A DNA stretch of 53,568 nt from Zygnema cylindricum (lineage: Eukaryota > Streptophyta > Zygnematophyceae > Zygnematales > Zygnemataceae). The stretch is taken from NCBI GenBank assembly GCA_037447655.1, contig JBBHKE010001776.1:141086-194653 (forward strand), read 5' to 3'. The notes beneath the pieces were generated by a model. The model ran no database searches and was not told the DNA's origin. It saw nothing but the letters and a program-made list of their open reading frames with translations. Below, one piece after another: positions 52,240 through 53,568 of the stretch. The position numbers and the translations under genes were made by a program. Each line of letters starts with the position of its first letter. Position 1 is the first letter of the stretch.

Positions 52240-53568
52240 GTAGGGAAAAAAACAAAGTACCGTATTTCTCGGCCCTATGGACTTTAAATATATACTGTAT
52301 AGTCGACTTGAGGTTTCGACTTTTTTAAAGTTGTTTCAAAACAAAACTCCTTGGGTCGCTGTTTTTTCGGGCCTATGAACTTTTTGAATGAATCGGAGAA
52401 AGCCAAGTTGAACTTTTTTATTACTGTTTTGTGACAAAAAAACAAAAGTGTGATAAATACAAATCAATTTGACTTATGATGAGTACATACTTTCCGCCGA
52501 TAGTAAGCTTTGAACTCTTTCCCTTTCTAAACAGCTCAATCCTGTCTTTCTCACAGTTCAATCTCTTAAATACTTGTCACCAAAGTTCAGTATTCAGAAC
52601 CCCAAAGGATTAAATATTGAACCGGCTTCGAGTTCAAGAGTTGAACCGGCTGTTACTGTCGTCCTTTTCATCATCTTTTTTGCGTCCTTTTCTTCTCAGA
52701 ATCACAAAACTTTCTTAGAATGTTTGTTCCCTTTATAAACCTTTTTTTTCAACCAATGTATGTTGACTGCCAGTTTTTAGGGAGCTTTAACATCAGTAAC
52801 TAAAATATCACAATAAACAGTAATGATGGAGGGAAATAAAGCGACTTTTACCCTATTTACCCTTTCCAACTCCAACCCTAACTTCCAGGCTATTGTGATC
52901 CAATATTTTAGCAAGTGCTGATCAGCTTTACCCTTTATTTATTTTGGAATGATTTGAAATTCTTCCGATTTTCAGGGCAGTTTTATGCAATTTTAGAGCT
53001 TTTTTTATCAGCTTTTTTGTAGTTTTGATCGTCCAAATTCACTCAATGGCAATAATTTCATAAGGAGAATTTTACTACTCAGTTGAACACACAGTTTAAC
53101 AGAACGATTCGGGTTTTTAGGGCAGAAGATTTTGGAGGAACTGATCAGCTTGACTCTATTTTTGTCGACAACTTCAAATTTCATTGTTTACCTGTCCGCT
53201 TAGTCGTCTGTTGCATAGTAAATTTAATAGCCAGTTCAATGGTCATTTTAACAGTGTCAATTTAACATAATCGCGGGTTTTCATGGCATTATTGTCCATT
53301 TTTAGAAATATCTGATCAGCTTGACTTTATTTTGACCTTCCGAATTCAACCATTGACACCAGTATATTTACCACTTACAGTTTACCTGTCAGTTTATACC
53401 TGTCAGTTTACCAGCCAGTTCAACAGTCAATTTAACAATATTAATTTTTCAGGACAGTGTGATGCCGTTTTAGAAAACTCTTGTCATCTTTACCTTGATT
53501 TGAACTTCCAAGCTTAACCTCGGCAACGCTGTCATAATGAGGAGGGAGGGAGGAAGGAAGGAAGGGAG
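52240..53568 (+). other. APC1 intron 17, degenerate ~200-bp repeats
   Basis: No exon is seen. From ~52860, two to three diverged copies of a block with ATCAGCTT(G/T)AC, CAGTTTACCTGTC/CAGTTCAACAGTC and TTTTCAGGGCAG recur every ~200 bp. The window ends in a GGGAGGAAGG purine tract. Confidence 0.6.

Noticed and set aside
1-53568. tRNA, rRNA or other structured RNA genes
   Set aside because: No cloverleaf with A/B boxes or rRNA-like segment was found by eye; the only tRNA-related sequences are the primer-binding sites of the copia elements.

Overview
This is a eukaryotic nuclear window from a repeat-rich, AT-rich, intron-rich genome. The two conserved genes I can read are most like green-lineage (streptophyte) proteins: an anaphase-promoting complex subunit 1 (APC1) and a long-chain acyl-CoA synthetase (LACS) fragment. 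The Ty1/copia elements, PIF/Harbinger-like and hAT-like non-autonomous transposons and MITEs also fit a land plant or streptophyte alga. I cannot name the species. There is no bacterial-type gene, operon, CRISPR array or phage module.

Layout. 1-3.0 kb: four exons of a LACS gene (+), cut off by a stop and by loss of homology. 3.5-8.9 kb: nested DNA transposons, with an Hsp70-type ATPase fragment at 5.4 kb. 9.4-12.0 kb: a heavily decayed copia element (+). 13.86-14.34 kb: a small two-exon secreted-protein gene (-) with a TATA box. 14.5-15.2 kb: an element with long terminal inverted repeats. 15.45-17.08 and 24.70-26.36 kb: two copies of a ~1.6-kb segment, each carrying a MITE. 18.1-19.4 kb: more non-autonomous elements. 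19.7-24.2 kb: decayed copia element 1 (-). 24.2-34.4 kb: members of a second copia family (-): a solo-like LTR, a near-complete element, and a third copy that shares an LTR with it and runs into a 10-N assembly gap. 34.4-36.3 kb: spacer with palindromes and a hAT-like element.

36.39-52.24 kb and beyond: the main gene, APC1 (+). I resolve 17 exons, about 1165 codons. Every junction is GT-AG and every phase is compatible. The gene continues past the window. Its introns hold MITEs, a hAT-like insertion with a perfect 8-bp target duplication, polypurine/polypyrimidine tracts and many tandem arrays.

Main unusual observation: in both APC1 and LACS, intron tandem arrays repeatedly contain copies of the adjoining splice junction together with the first or last bases of the exon. 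This produces families of decoy or alternative splice sites. At least six junctions show it clearly; at two more an array only abuts the junction. It suggests that introns here grow by tandem duplication anchored on exon-intron boundaries. One duplicated acceptor (APC1 exon 7) would add 39 codons in frame.
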